A stretch of 64,000 nucleotides of DNA from JAKEFM01 sp035695825. GTDB taxonomy: Bacteria; Planctomycetota; UBA1135; JAKEFM01. The stretch lies in assembly GCA_035695825.1 (NCBI GenBank), contig DASRRH010000026.1, positions 186,001-250,000 on the forward strand, given 5' to 3'. Made by a program: the position numbers and the translations under genes. Positions 40,365 to 49,424 of this stretch are shown piece by piece. Within the stretch, counting starts at the first letter, position 1; each line of letters opens with the position of its first letter. The notes below the pieces were generated by a model. The model was given only the letters and a program-made list of their open reading frames with translations, was not told the DNA's origin and did no database searches.

Positions 40365-43231
40365 CACGCGAGCGTCCCCTTCCAGGCCTCGCGCAAGCGC
40401 GCGACCGGCTCGTCGAGGACGACCTGTCCCTCGAGCCCCCGGACGAGGAGGCGGGCCGCTCCGGTCGTCTCCCCGAGGAGGCCGTAGGGGACCTCCCCGA
40501 GCCCCCCCTCGAAGGCCTCCTGGGAGCCCCGGGGCACCTCGACGAGGAAGCGGGAGTTCGACTCGGAGAAGAGGAGGATGTCCTCCCGGAGCGGCGCCTC
40601 GACGGGGACGGAGCGCAGGTCGAGGTCGAGGCCGACGCCCCCCCCGATCGCCATCTCCGCGGCCGCGAGGGCGAGCCCCCCCTCGCTGAGATCGTGGACG
40701 GAGAGGGCCGTCCCCTCGGCGATGACGCGGGCGAGCGCCCGGAGCGCCGCGAGCCCCTCGCGCGGCTCGAGCCTCGGGACCGAACGGCCGGGGCCGGCCC
40801 CCCGGATCTCGAGGAGGAGCGAGCCGCCGATCTCGGGCCGCGTCCTCCCGACGAGGTAGACGTGGTTGCCCGGACCCTTGAGGTCCGAAGTGACGCACCT
40901 CCCGACGTCCTCGACGCGCGAGACCGCCGTGACGAGGAGCGTCGTCGGGGCGACGAGGGTCGCCCCCCCGGCCCGGAACTCGTTGTGGAGCGAGTCCTTC
41001 CCCGAGATGAAGGGGGTCCCGTAGGCGATCGCGACGTCCCGGCACGCCTTCGCCGCCCGCACCAGCTCGCCGAGCGTCTCGGGTCGCTCGGGGCTCCCCG
41101 CGGCGAAGTTGTCGAGGAGCGCCGTCCGGGTGGGGTCCCCGCCGACGGCGACGACGTTCCGGAGCGCCTCGTCGATCGCCGACGCGGCCATCGCGTAGGG
41201 GTCGATCCGCCCGTACCTCGGGCGGATCCCGCACCCGAGCGCGACCCCCCGGCGCTCCCCGGGGACGGGAACGACGACCGCGGCGTCGGAGGGCCCTTCC
41301 CCGTTCGGCCCGACGAGGGGCTTGCCGGCGCTCCCCGCCTGGACCTCGTGGTCGTACTGCCGCACGATCCACTCTTTGCTCGCCGCGTCCGGGTGGGCGA
41401 GGAGGGCCCGGAGGTCCTCTCCGTAGTCCTCGCGAGGGGGAAGGTCGGGGTCGGCGCCGCCGGGGGAGGTCCACTTCGCCCGCTTCGTCGGTCGAGGGCA
41501 TCCCTCGTGGAGGAAGCCGAGGTCGAGGTCCCCCCAGGTCTCGCCGCGGTACCGGACGAGGAGGCGTCCCGTACCGGAGAAGCGTCCGATGACGGTCGCC
41601 TCGAGCTCCTCCCCCCCGAAGATGCGGAGGATCGCCTCCGCCCGGTCGGGCGAGACGGCGAGGACCATCCGCTCCTGGGCCTCCGACACCCAGATCTCCG
41701 CGGGCGTCAGCCCGGGGTACTTCAGGGGGACGCGCTCGAGGTCGACCTCCGCCCCGAGCCCTTCCGCCATCTCCCCGACCGCGGAGGAGAGCCCCCCCGC
41801 GCCGCAGTCGGTGATCGAGCGGAAGAGCCCCTCGTCGCGGGCGCGGACGACCGCCTCGATCAGCTTCTTCTCCGTGAGCGGGTCGCCGATCTGGACGACG
41901 CTTCCGGGGAGGGCGGCGTGGAGGGCGTCCGACGAAAAGGTCGCCCCGTGGATCCCGTCCCGGCCCGTCCGCCCCCCCGCGAGGAGGACGAGATCTCCCT
42001 CGCGGGCTCCCTTCGCCACCCGGTCGAGGGGGAGGATCCCGAGATTCCCGCAGAAGACGAGGGGGGTCGCCGTGAAGCCGGGATCGAACAGGACGGCCCC
42101 GTTGACGGTCGGCACGCCGAGGCAGTTGCCGTAGTCCCGCACCCCCGCGACGACGCCCCTCAGAATTCGCCGGGGGTGGAGAACGCCCTCGGGCAACCCC
42201 TCCTCGGGGGAGTCGGGGGGGCCCACGCAGAAGACGTCCGTCGAGGCGATGGGGCGCGCGCCGAGCCCCGCGCCGAGCACGTCGCGGACGACTCCGCCGA
42301 GGCCCGTCCCGGCCCCTCCGTAGGGCTCCAGCGCCGAGGGGTGGTTGTGCGTCTCCGCCTTGAAGGCGAGGGCGTGCCGGTCGTCCAGGGTGACGATCCC
42401 CGCGTTGTCCCGGAAAACGGACAGGCACCAGGGCGCGGCGATCGTCTCCGTCGCCTTGCGGATCGTCGCGTCGAAGAGGCCGACGATCGTCTCCCGCCGG
42501 CCGTCCTCCTCGAGCTCGATGCGTCCCGTGAAGGTCTTGTGCTTGCAGTGCTCCGACCAGGTCTGGGCGATCGTCTCGAGCTCGAGATCGCTCGGGTCCC
42601 GCCCGAGGCCCTCGAAGTGATCCCGGATCGCGCGCATCTCGGTCGAGGAGAGGGCGAGCATCCCCTCCCTCGAGATCCTCAGGAGTCCCTCCTCGTCGAG
42701 CCCGCCCAGAGGGACGCGCCGCTTCTCGAAGGGCCTCGGCAAGGGATCCTCGGGAAGGTCGGAGGGCTCCGCGCCCGCCGTCGCCGTCTCGATCGTCTCG
42801 TTCGCGAGCGACCGGCGGACCGCCGCCAGGACGGAGGCGGGCTTCGCGTCCCCGAGGAACTCGTAGGCGCGGAACGTCGCGGCCCGCTCGACCTCGAGGT
42901 CGAGCAAGGCGAGGGCCCGGCGCACGCTCCCGGCGACGGGGTCAAGGACCCCCGGGTGGCGCCGGACCGTGATCCGCACCCCCTCCGTCGTGGGGGCGAC
43001 CCCCGGAGCGAGCACGACGAACCGGTCCCCGACCGGGTCCGCGAGGAGCTCGGCCGCCGCGCGCTCGACCTGGGTCGAGGAGAGGGCGGCGGGGAGAAGG
43101 TAGCCCCGGATGGAACGGACGGAGTCGACGCCGGAAAGCCCCGACTCCCGGGCGGCGGCGAGGGCCCCGTTCCCCTCCGGGTCCCCGAATCCGTCGCGAT
43201 GGAAAACCTCGACCGTCCAGGCCTTCGGCAC
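40361..43231 (-). CDS. purL: Phosphoribosylformylglycinamidine synthase with PurS-like N-terminus
   Basis: 956 residues: longer than small-type PurL (about 740) but shorter than the E. coli enzyme (about 1300). Residues 1-170 form two PurS-like halves (KAWTVEVFHRDGFGDPEG, and DRFVVLAPGV to RAYEFLG). The PurL core follows: ELETIAQTWSEHCKHKTFTG, AFKAETHNHPSALEPYGGAGTG, CLGVPTVNGAV, SITDCGAGGLSSAVGEMAEGLG, and GTPFISGKDSLHNEF. It converts FGAR to FGAM using ATP and PurQ-derived ammonia; the embedded PurS-like part removes the need for a separate purS. GTG start at 43231. A GCTATCCT box sits on the minus strand 10 bp upstream. Confidence 0.95.
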   Translation of the reverse strand: MPKAWTVEVFHRDGFGDPEGNGALAAARESGLSGVDSVRSIRGYLLPAALSSTQVERAAAELLADPVGDRFVVLAPGVAPTTEGVRITVRRHPGVLDPVAGSVRRALALLDLEVERAATFRAYEFLGDAKPASVLAAVRRSLANETIETATAGAEPSDLPEDPLPRPFEKRRVPLGGLDEEGLLRISREGMLALSSTEMRAIRDHFEGLGRDPSDLELETIAQTWSEHCKHKTFTGRIELEEDGRRETIVGLFDATIRKATETIAAPWCLSVFRDNAGIVTLDDRHALAFKAETHNHPSALEPYGGAGTGLGGVVRDVLGAGLGARPIASTDVFCVGPPDSPEEGLPEGVLHPRRILRGVVAGVRDYGNCLGVPTVNGAVLFDPGFTATPLVFCGNLGILPLDRVAKGAREGDLVLLAGGRTGRDGIHGATFSSDALHAALPGSVVQIGDPLTEKKLIEAVVRARDEGLFRSITDCGAGGLSSAVGEMAEGLGAEVDLERVPLKYPGLTPAEIWVSEAQERMVLAVSPDRAEAILRIFGGEELEATVIGRFSGTGRLLVRYRGETWGDLDLGFLHEGCPRPTKRAKWTSPGGADPDLPPREDYGEDLRALLAHPDAASKEWIVRQYDHEVQAGSAGKPLVGPNGEGPSDAAVVVPVPGERRGVALGCGIRPRYGRIDPYAMAASAIDEALRNVVAVGGDPTRTALLDNFAAGSPERPETLGELVRAAKACRDVAIAYGTPFISGKDSLHNEFRAGGATLVAPTTLLVTAVSRVEDVGRCVTSDLKGPGNHVYLVGRTRPEIGGSLLLEIRGAGPGRSVPRLEPREGLAALRALARVIAEGTALSVHDLSEGGLALAAAEMAIGGGVGLDLDLRSVPVEAPLREDILLFSESNSRFLVEVPRGSQEAFEGGLGEVPYGLLGETTGAARLLVRGLEGQVVLDEPVARLREAWKGTLAW

Positions 43232-43240
43232 GGGCGGGGG

Positions 43241-43306
43241 AGGATAGCGGATCTCGCGCGGAGGAGGGAGGGGCGTACCCCGCTCCCGCGTCCGCGGCTA
43301 TCCTAG
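43241..43306. promoter_or_regulatory. Divergent GCTATCCT boxes (purL and accA)
   Basis: The identical octamer GCTATCCT occurs on the minus strand at 43248-43241, 10 bp before the purL GTG, and on the plus strand at 43297-43304, 33 bp before the accA ATG. Both are placed as -10 boxes. The purL message would be nearly leaderless. No convincing -35 on either side. Confidence 0.45.
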
Positions 43307-43337
43307 GACCCTCGCCCGGCCAGCGGGCGCTCCGGCC

Positions 43338-44336
43338 ATGAAGCACTCCGCGGATCGAAGAGGGGAGGGAAGCGAGAGCGGCGGCCTCGCCTTCGAGCGC
43401 CCCATCCGCGAGCTCGAGCGCAAGATCGCGGAGCTCGAGGCCCTCGCGGGCTCGACCCGCCTCGACCTCTACGGCGAGATCCGGCTCCTCCGGGAGCGCC
43501 TGCGCCGCCAGCTCGAGGAGACCTACAGCCGGCTCACGGCCTGGGAGCGGGTGAACGTCGCCCGCCACGCGGAGCGCCCCGTCTTCAGCGACTACGTGGC
43601 GGGGATGTGCGAGGACTTCTTCGAGCTCCACGGGGACGGCGTCTTCGGGGAGGACCGCGCGATCGCGACCGGTCTCGCGCGGATCGGGCCCGAGAGGGTC
43701 CTCCTCGTCGGGCACAGGAAGGGGAAGACCACGAAGGAGCGCCTCCTCACGAACTTCGGCTGCGCGCACCCGGAGGGGTACCGCAAGGCCCTCCGCAAGA
43801 TGCAGCTCGCGCAGCGCCTCCGCCTGCCGATCGTGACGCTCATCAACACCCCGGGCGCCTACCCCGGGATCGGCGCGGAGGAGCGGGGACAGGCCCGGGC
43901 GATCGCGGAGAACATCTACGGGATGTTCGCGCTTCGCACGCCGATCGTGTGCGTCATCATCGGCGAGGGGGGCTCCGGCGGCGCGCTCGGCATCGGCGTG
44001 GGCGACCGCGTCCTCATGCTCCAGAACTCCTACTACTCCGTGATCTCCCCCGAGGGGTGCGCCGCGATCCTCTGGAAGACGGGAGACAAGGCCCCGGAGG
44101 CGGCGAAGGCCCTGCGTCTCACGGCGGAGGACCTGCTCGAGCTCGGCGTGATCGACGAGGTCGTCCCCGAGCCGCTCGGCGGGGCCCACCGCGACCCCGG
44201 CTCCACGATCCGGACGGTCCGGGACCGGATCCTGCAGGTCCTCTCCGAGCTGAAGGGGCTGCGGGTCGAGGAGCTCCAGGAGAGGCGCTACGCCAAGTTC
44301 CGACGCATGGGAGCCCTCGCCGGCGCTGGGGTTTAG
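43338..44336 (+). CDS. accA: Acetyl-CoA carboxylase carboxyltransferase subunit alpha
   Basis: 332 residues, close to E. coli AccA (319). It transfers carboxyl from biotin-BCCP to acetyl-CoA with AccD, first committed step of fatty-acid synthesis. Signature segments: FERPIRELERKIAELEALA, TAWERVNVARHAERPVFSDY, HRKGKTTKERLLTNFGCAHP EGYRKALR, INTPGAYPGIGAEERGQA, IGEGGSGGALGIGVGDRVLM and NSYYSVISPEGCAAILWK. The helical N-terminus and oxyanion-forming GEGGSGGAL are intact. accD is not in the window, as is common when accA and accD are unlinked. Confidence 0.97.
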   Translation: MKHSADRRGEGSESGGLAFERPIRELERKIAELEALAGSTRLDLYGEIRLLRERLRRQLEETYSRLTAWERVNVARHAERPVFSDYVAGMCEDFFELHGDGVFGEDRAIATGLARIGPERVLLVGHRKGKTTKERLLTNFGCAHPEGYRKALRKMQLAQRLRLPIVTLINTPGAYPGIGAEERGQARAIAENIYGMFALRTPIVCVIIGEGGSGGALGIGVGDRVLMLQNSYYSVISPEGCAAILWKTGDKAPEAAKALRLTAEDLLELGVIDEVVPEPLGGAHRDPGSTIRTVRDRILQVLSELKGLRVEELQERRYAKFRRMGALAGAGV

Positions 44337-44371
44337 GAGCGCCTTCCCAACGACCGACCCCTCTCCTCCGT

Positions 44372-45103
44372 ATGAGCGCAGCGGACTCCGGAGCGGAGGG
44401 ATCCGGAACCGGGGCGGTCGAGCCCCGGGGGAAACCCGAGCAACCCTCCCGCCCCGACCTACCGTCGATGAACGCTGCGGCACCTCTCGTCCCGTTCCGG
44501 TCGCCCGGTCGGTCGATCCCGACTCCGGCGCCCGAGGCGCCGACCGACCACGATCTCATCCGGGGGATCCAGGGAGGCGATCCCGACGCCTTCCGCGCCC
44601 TGTTCGAACGCCACCAGCGGCGGGCCTACGGGATCGCCTACCAGATGGTCGGCAACGCGGAGGAGGCCTCCGACGTCGTCCAGGAGGCGTTCCTCCGGAT
44701 CCACCGCTCGATCGACCGGTTCGACTTCTCGAAGGCCTTCACGACCTGGCTCTATCGGATCGTCGTGAACCTCTCGATCGACGGCCTGCGCCGCTCGGGG
44801 CTGCGGCGGGACGTCGGGATCGAGGACCTCGAGGACTCGATCCCGGCGGGGGCGCGGCCGGAGGCCCTCCTGGAGTCGGACGAGACCGTCCGTCTCGTCC
44901 GGAGCGTCCTCGAGGAGCTGCCGCCCAAGTTCAAGGCGGTGATGGTCCTCCGCGACCTCCACGGTCTCTCGGGGAAGGAGATCGCCTCGATCGTGGGCGC
45001 GAGCCACGCCACCGTGCGGTGGCGGTTGCACCGGGCCCGGAAGGCGTTCCGGGTGGCGTGGGAGCGGAAGCGGGACCGGCGCGGTCCCGGGAGGGGAGAA
45101 TGA
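44372..45103 (+). CDS. ECF-type RNA polymerase sigma factor
   Basis: 243 residues from ATG 44372; an ATG at 44468 (211 residues) is equally possible and neither has a good RBS. The first 60-65 residues are unstructured. Region 2: DHDLIRGIQGGDPDAFRALFE, QMVGNAEEASDVVQEAFLRI, TTWLYRIVVNLSIDGLRR. Region 4: LPPKFKAVMVLRDLHGLSGKEIASIVGASHATVRWRLHRARK. The stop overlaps the anti-sigma ATG (ATGA). It heads the third ZAS-type operon in the window. Confidence 0.9.
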   Translation: MSAADSGAEGSGTGAVEPRGKPEQPSRPDLPSMNAAAPLVPFRSPGRSIPTPAPEAPTDHDLIRGIQGGDPDAFRALFERHQRRAYGIAYQMVGNAEEASDVVQEAFLRIHRSIDRFDFSKAFTTWLYRIVVNLSIDGLRRSGLRRDVGIEDLEDSIPAGARPEALLESDETVRLVRSVLEELPPKFKAVMVLRDLHGLSGKEIASIVGASHATVRWRLHRARKAFRVAWERKRDRRGPGRGE

Positions 45104-45699
45104 ACTGCCGGCGCGTCCGCCGCCTCCTCGCTTCCTTCGTGGCGGAGGAGCTTTCCACGCCTCGGTCGGCGCTCCTCCGCGGTCACCTCCGGGATTGCCA
45201 CCCCTGCGCCCGCGCGTTCGCGGGCGAACGGGAGGCGCGCAACGCCTTCCGCGAGACCCTGCGGTCCCCGGATCCCCCCTCGAACCTCTGGGATCGGATC
45301 GAGTCGCGCCTCCTCTCGGAGGCGGGCGCCCCGCGTCCCTTCCTCGACCGACTTGCGCGCCGACTCACGCCTCGGTCGGCGGCCGCCGCGGGGCTCTTCC
45401 TCGCCGCCGCTCTCGGGGGCTCGTTCCTCCTCCTCAGGCCGGGCGGGGATGGCCTCGGGCCTCCCTCCGCCGGCTCGGGCGAGCCCGGCGGGCTCGTCCG
45501 AACCGAGGGTTCCGCCGGGGACGAGGAGTACTCCGGCTTCCTCCGCCGGCTCGACGGGGATGCGCGGGAGTTCTTCACCTTCCCGGTGGGGGACACGGTC
45601 CCCGTCTCGGGCCCAGGCACGGGACGCGGAGGCTCGGGCATGCCACGTCCGCTCAACGGCCAGCCGGCGGGGCTGCGGCCCGTCCGGCGAGATTTCTGA
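45100..45699 (+). CDS. Zinc-finger (ZAS) transmembrane anti-sigma factor
   Basis: 199 residues from the ATG at 45100, coupled to the sigma stop. C3, H29-x3-C33-x2-C36 as in the other three ZAS genes. One membrane helix is near 95-115 (AAAAGLFLAAALGGSFLLL). The outer part is short and Gly/Pro-rich, without a folded domain of obvious type. Partner of the sigma at 44372-45103. The next gene starts 2 bases after its stop. Confidence 0.85.
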   Translation: MNCRRVRRLLASFVAEELSTPRSALLRGHLRDCHPCARAFAGEREARNAFRETLRSPDPPSNLWDRIESRLLSEAGAPRPFLDRLARRLTPRSAAAAGLFLAAALGGSFLLLRPGGDGLGPPSAGSGEPGGLVRTEGSAGDEEYSGFLRRLDGDAREFFTFPVGDTVPVSGPGTGRGGSGMPRPLNGQPAGLRPVRRDF

Positions 45700-45701
45700 C
45701 C

Positions 45702-46832
45702 ATGCGGTCGGCCTGTCTCCTCCTCCTCCTCGCGGGGATTGGACAGGAGGGCGCTCCCGCCGGGCTCCTCGAGTCGCTCGAGAGGGACGTGATCCGGGTC
45801 GTCGAGCGCGTTCGTCCGTGCGTGGCGACCGTCGAGGTCGACCGGACCCTCCCTCTGCCGCCGGTCTCCCTCTCCGGCTTCCTCCTCGACGCGGAGGGGA
45901 CGGTCGTGACGTACGGAGCCGCCCTCGAAGGCGCGCACCGGATCTCGGTGCGGTTCGCCGACGGGCGGTCTTTCCGCGGGACGTTCCTCGGGCGGGGGCC
46001 CGAGAATCGGGTCGGTCTGCTGCGCGTCCCCGCGGAGGGGCTCGCGCAGCCCCCGCTCGCGGAGGGTGGCGCCCTCCGACCGGGGTCGCTCGTCGTCGGG
46101 ATCGGGAGCCCCTACGGCTTCCAGGCCTCCGTGTTCGTCGGCTGCGTGAGCGGGGCCGACCGGAGTCTCGGAGGGATGAGCGGGCTCGTCCAGACCACGG
46201 TTCCGGTCAACCGCGGCAACGCGGGAGGCGTGCTCGCGAACTCCCGAGGGGAGATCGTGGGGATGCTCGTCGGTCCCTACGAGGAAAGCCGGGTCCTCGC
46301 GCTGTCGGTCCCCCAGCCGGGCGCGGGGCGGGAGAGCCCCGCCGGTTTCCGGCCCGCGAAGGAGCGGCAGGATCGGGGCGAGGCGGGCGAGGACAGGGAC
46401 AGCGGTCTCAAGGTGCTCGAAGACGTCCGGGGGTCCTTCCCTTCCGAGGGGATCCACTTCGCGCTCCCGATCGCCCGGGTCCGCGAGGACGCCCGCTCCG
46501 TCCTCGAGGGGTCGGGGCGTCCCCCCGCTCCCGGCGAGCGGCGGCGCTGGCTCGGGGTCTACCTCGAGTCCGCGAGCGATCCCGCCCTGCGCTCCCAACT
46601 CGGCCTCGAGGAGGGGCGCGGGGTCGTGGTCCGTGAGGTCTACCTCGGGAGCCCCGCCGCCCGCGGGGGTCTCCTCTCCCACGACGTCCTCGTCTCGATG
46701 GACGACGTCCCTATCGACTCCGCGGCGGAGAGCCTGCGGCGCAGGCTCGACGGCAAGTCCCCCGGGGCGCGGGTCGAGTTCGAAGTGGTGCGCCACGCGG
46801 CGCGCGTGCGCGTCCCGGTGGCGCTCGAGTGA
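45702..46832 (+). CDS. HtrA-like PDZ protein with a lost catalytic triad
   Basis: 376 residues with a signal peptide (ACLLLLLAGIG). Residues 25-245 have the S1C/DegP chymotrypsin fold: FLLDAEGTVVTYGAALEGA, GSLVVGIGSPYGFQASVFVG, TTVPVNRGNAGGVLANSRGEIVGM. All three triad positions are changed. The His of TNAHVV is gone (TYGAAL, about 70-75). The Asp of DLALL is not present (ENRVGLL, about 101-107). The nucleophile Ser of GNSGG is Ala174 (GNAGG). A PDZ domain occupies about 285-370 (GVYLESASD to GKSPGARVEFEV). So it is probably a non-proteolytic chaperone or sensor in the periplasm, encoded with a sigma/anti-sigma pair. Confidence 0.88.
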   Translation: MRSACLLLLLAGIGQEGAPAGLLESLERDVIRVVERVRPCVATVEVDRTLPLPPVSLSGFLLDAEGTVVTYGAALEGAHRISVRFADGRSFRGTFLGRGPENRVGLLRVPAEGLAQPPLAEGGALRPGSLVVGIGSPYGFQASVFVGCVSGADRSLGGMSGLVQTTVPVNRGNAGGVLANSRGEIVGMLVGPYEESRVLALSVPQPGAGRESPAGFRPAKERQDRGEAGEDRDSGLKVLEDVRGSFPSEGIHFALPIARVREDARSVLEGSGRPPAPGERRRWLGVYLESASDPALRSQLGLEEGRGVVVREVYLGSPAARGGLLSHDVLVSMDDVPIDSAAESLRRRLDGKSPGARVEFEVVRHAARVRVPVALE

Positions 46833-46851
46833 TGCAGGAGCCGAGACGACC

Positions 46852-47907
46852 ATGAAGTTCGAAACGAAGGTGCTTCCGATGGCCGCCCTGTGCGGCGCCC
46901 TCTCCCTCCTCGTCCCGCGGGCGCTCCCCGCCGGGGCCGCGGGCGCGAGACAGGAGGCGCAGGAGCAAGCTTCCGCCTGGATCGAGAAGCTCGGGGCCGA
47001 GGACCAGGACGTCCGCGAGCGGGCCTGGGACTGGCTCCGCGAACGCGGAGAGGAGGTCCTCCCCGATCTCGAGAAGGCATCGAAGGAGGCGAAGGACCCG
47101 GAGGTCCGCTGGAACGCCCGCCTCCTCTCGCGGGAGATCCGCCGCGACGGGGGGGGAAAGCTGCATCGCCTCCCGAGGCGGACGGAGACCGCGCCCGAGG
47201 AGGGATTTCCCCCGACCTTCGACCGCGACTTGTTCTCCCGCGAGTTCGAGGGGATGCAGCGCCAAATGGGGGAGATGCGGCGGCGCCTCGAGGAGCAGTT
47301 CCGCAATGCGCCGCCGGGGAAGGTCGACCGGAGTGGGAGCTCGGTTCGGGTCGAGTCGGGGGCGAACGGCTCCGTCCGCGTCGAGGTCACGGAGACCCGC
47401 GACGGGAAGCAGGAGACGAAGACCTACGAGGCGGAGTCCTGGGAGGAGTTCCGGAAGAACTACCCCGAGGTCGTCGAGAAGTACGGGCTCGACGGGAGCG
47501 GCCGCGGCTTCACGTTCCGGTTCGGGCCCCGGGATGCGTGGGGCTCCTGGTTCGACGCCTCTCCCTTCCTCTCCCCTTCGACGACCCCCTCCGAGGGGCA
47601 GCGCCTCGGGGTCCACGTGCGCGCGCCGAGCGAGGAGGAGGCGAAGGCGGCGGGGGCGGTAGAGGGGGTCGGGCTCGTCGTCGACCGCGTCGATCCCGGC
47701 AGCCTCGCCGAGGCGATGAAGGTCCGGCCGGGCGACGTCCTCCTCTCGATCGGCGGCAAGCCGATCCGCGGGACGGAGACGATCCGGCGCGCCCTCGCGC
47801 AGACGAAGGAGGGGGCGACCGTGTCGCTCGAGATCTACCGGGACGGCGAGGGGAAGATCTCCCTCACGGCCGCGAAGCGCAGGGCGAGCCGGGGCCGGGA
47901 GCTCTAG
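46852..47907 (+). CDS. Exported PDZ-domain protein
   Basis: 351 residues. Signal peptide: MAALCGALSLLVPRALPAGAAGA. The mature N-terminus is charged and helical, with a HEAT-like segment (IEKLGAEDQDVRERAWDWL, LEKASKEAKDPEVRWNARLL), then a coiled-coil-like stretch (FEGMQRQMGEMRRRLEEQF). A PDZ domain lies at about 265-345 (VEGVGLVVDRVDPGSLAEAMKVRPGD, LLSIGGKPIRG). No protease domain. It follows the pseudo-HtrA gene by 19 bp and belongs to the same ECF operon. Probably a periplasmic partner in the same pathway. Confidence 0.85.
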   Translation: MKFETKVLPMAALCGALSLLVPRALPAGAAGARQEAQEQASAWIEKLGAEDQDVRERAWDWLRERGEEVLPDLEKASKEAKDPEVRWNARLLSREIRRDGGGKLHRLPRRTETAPEEGFPPTFDRDLFSREFEGMQRQMGEMRRRLEEQFRNAPPGKVDRSGSSVRVESGANGSVRVEVTETRDGKQETKTYEAESWEEFRKNYPEVVEKYGLDGSGRGFTFRFGPRDAWGSWFDASPFLSPSTTPSEGQRLGVHVRAPSEEEAKAAGAVEGVGLVVDRVDPGSLAEAMKVRPGDVLLSIGGKPIRGTETIRRALAQTKEGATVSLEIYRDGEGKISLTAAKRRASRGREL

Positions 47908-48355
47908 CCTCCTCGCGCTCGGGGATCCGGGCGAAGGTCACCGCGACGATGCGGCGACCCCGCAGGCTCCGCGCGATTCCGCGCAGCCCATCGGGCTCGA
48001 GGACGTCCCCCAGGGGAACGAGGAGCGCCGAATCCGCGGCGGCGGGACCCGATCCGAGAGCCCGCTCGAGCCCCTCCTCCACCGTGGGGCGCTCGCGCGC
48101 CGCGGCGAGGATCGCCCCCTCGACCTCGCTCGCGTCGGGGTTCCGTCCCGGATCGTTCGCGGCCCAGAAGAGGAGGTAGGGTCCGAGCGCGCGCGCGGCG
48201 GAGCCGAGCGCATTGATCGCCGCCTCACCGAGGCGGAAGACCCCCGTGAGGACCAGCGTGATGATCTGGATCGGGAGCTGGAGGAGGACGCATCCCCCGG
48301 CGAGGAGGACGAGGGGCCCGAGGACCGCGGCGCGGACCGCGCCCCGGGCGCTCAA
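47864..48355 (-). CDS. Small lipoprotein
   Basis: 163 residues from a TTG at 48355 that overlaps the preceding gene's stop (TTGA). A signal peptide ends in a lipobox (LLAGGC), followed immediately by a second hydrophobic segment (VLLQLPIQIITLVLTGVF) and an Ala-rich helix. The rest contains EVEGAILAAARERPTVEEGLERAL and ARSLRGRRIVAVTFARI. No family was recognised. Its last 44 bp overlap the convergent PDZ gene. Last gene of the ndk-NFACT-TPR operon. Confidence 0.6.
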   Translation of the reverse strand: MSARGAVRAAVLGPLVLLAGGCVLLQLPIQIITLVLTGVFRLGEAAINALGSAARALGPYLLFWAANDPGRNPDASEVEGAILAAARERPTVEEGLERALGSGPAAADSALLVPLGDVLEPDGLRGIARSLRGRRIVAVTFARIPEREEARAPGPGSPCASRP

Positions 48356-49392
48356 GACCGCGACTTCGCCGTGGGGACTTCCGCGGGGGGCGCGTCGGCG
48401 CTCTTCCCCTCCCCCCATCCCCGGATGAGGTCGTAGGCGCGGAGGACCTGGGGCGCGTCGAACGAGAGAGACGTGCGCCGCAGGAACTCCTCCATGTCCG
48501 CGACGGCTCCCTCCTTCCGCCCGAGCTCGGCGCGGCAGCGGGCGCGGTTGAAGTACTCGTCCGTGCGCTCGGGGTCGAGAGAGAGGAGGGCGTCGAGCTC
48601 CACCGCGGCCTCCGCGAAGCGCCCCTGCTTGAAGAGGACGTTCGCCGCCAGGCCGCGGCTCTCGACCTCGCGCGCGAGGTTCTCCGCGAGTCGGGCGCGG
48701 GCGATCCGCTCGTCCTCCGCGGAGAGCTCGGGCTGCTCGAGCTTGCGCGACCAGAAGAGGCGCGAGACCCTCGCCTGCTCGACGAAGCGGCGGCCGTTCG
48801 CGAGGCTCGCCTCCGCGTCCCCGTGCAGGGCGTGGAGCTGCTGGAGGTTGTCCAGGGCGAGGGGGTGGGGGTCCTTCGGATTGAAGGCGACCGTCTCCTC
48901 GAGGAGTTCGATCGCTCCCGCGACCTTCTCCTCCGCCCGGCGGCGCATGCGCTCCGCCTCCCGTGCCGGATCCTTCGCGGCGTCGAGGCGGATGTCCCCT
49001 CGCTCGACGCGATCCGCGGCGTCCCGGAGGTAGTCCCCCTGCCGGCGCAGCGCGAGGCCGAGCCCGAGCGTCGCCTTGTACCAGCGCTTGCGGAAGAGCC
49101 CTCCCCCTACGACCCGCGAGAGGTAGCGCTCGGCCTCGTACACGTCGTCGCGGGTCCCCTTCTTCAGATGGATCCAGCCGAGGAGGAGGAGGATCTCCCG
49201 GTCGGCGGGGTCGATCTCGAGGGCCTGGCGCGCCTGCTGCTGGGCCCGGTTGAGGTCCCCCGCGTCGTACCAGTACTCGGCGTTTTGCCGGTGCAGGTCG
49301 AGCGCCCGGCGCTGCTGGGAGGAGAGGGGGAAGAGCCCCGCGCACCCGGGCAGGAGGAGGAAGAGGAGAGAGACGAGTCTTGCCGGCCGCAT
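48352..49392 (-). CDS. TPR lipoprotein
   Basis: 346 residues. Signal peptide with lipobox (LLPGC, Cys17). TPR-like helix pairs run through most of the mature protein: NAEYWYDAGDLNRAQQQARQALEIDP, ILLLLGWIHLKKGTRDDVYEAERYL, AIELLEETVAFNPKDP, NVLFKQGRFAEAAVELDALLSLDP, YFNRARCRAELGRKEGAVADME. It is an envelope-anchored scaffold, possibly like assembly lipoproteins such as BamD or PilF, but no specific family is clear. Downstream of the NFACT gene (32 bp) and overlapping the next lipoprotein. Confidence 0.8.
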   Translation of the reverse strand: MRPARLVSLLFLLLPGCAGLFPLSSQQRRALDLHRQNAEYWYDAGDLNRAQQQARQALEIDPADREILLLLGWIHLKKGTRDDVYEAERYLSRVVGGGLFRKRWYKATLGLGLALRRQGDYLRDAADRVERGDIRLDAAKDPAREAERMRRRAEEKVAGAIELLEETVAFNPKDPHPLALDNLQQLHALHGDAEASLANGRRFVEQARVSRLFWSRKLEQPELSAEDERIARARLAENLAREVESRGLAANVLFKQGRFAEAAVELDALLSLDPERTDEYFNRARCRAELGRKEGAVADMEEFLRRTSLSFDAPQVLRAYDLIRGWGEGKSADAPPAEVPTAKSRS

Positions 49393-49424
49393 CGAGGAGA
49401 AGGCCCGGGACGGACGAAGAGACG

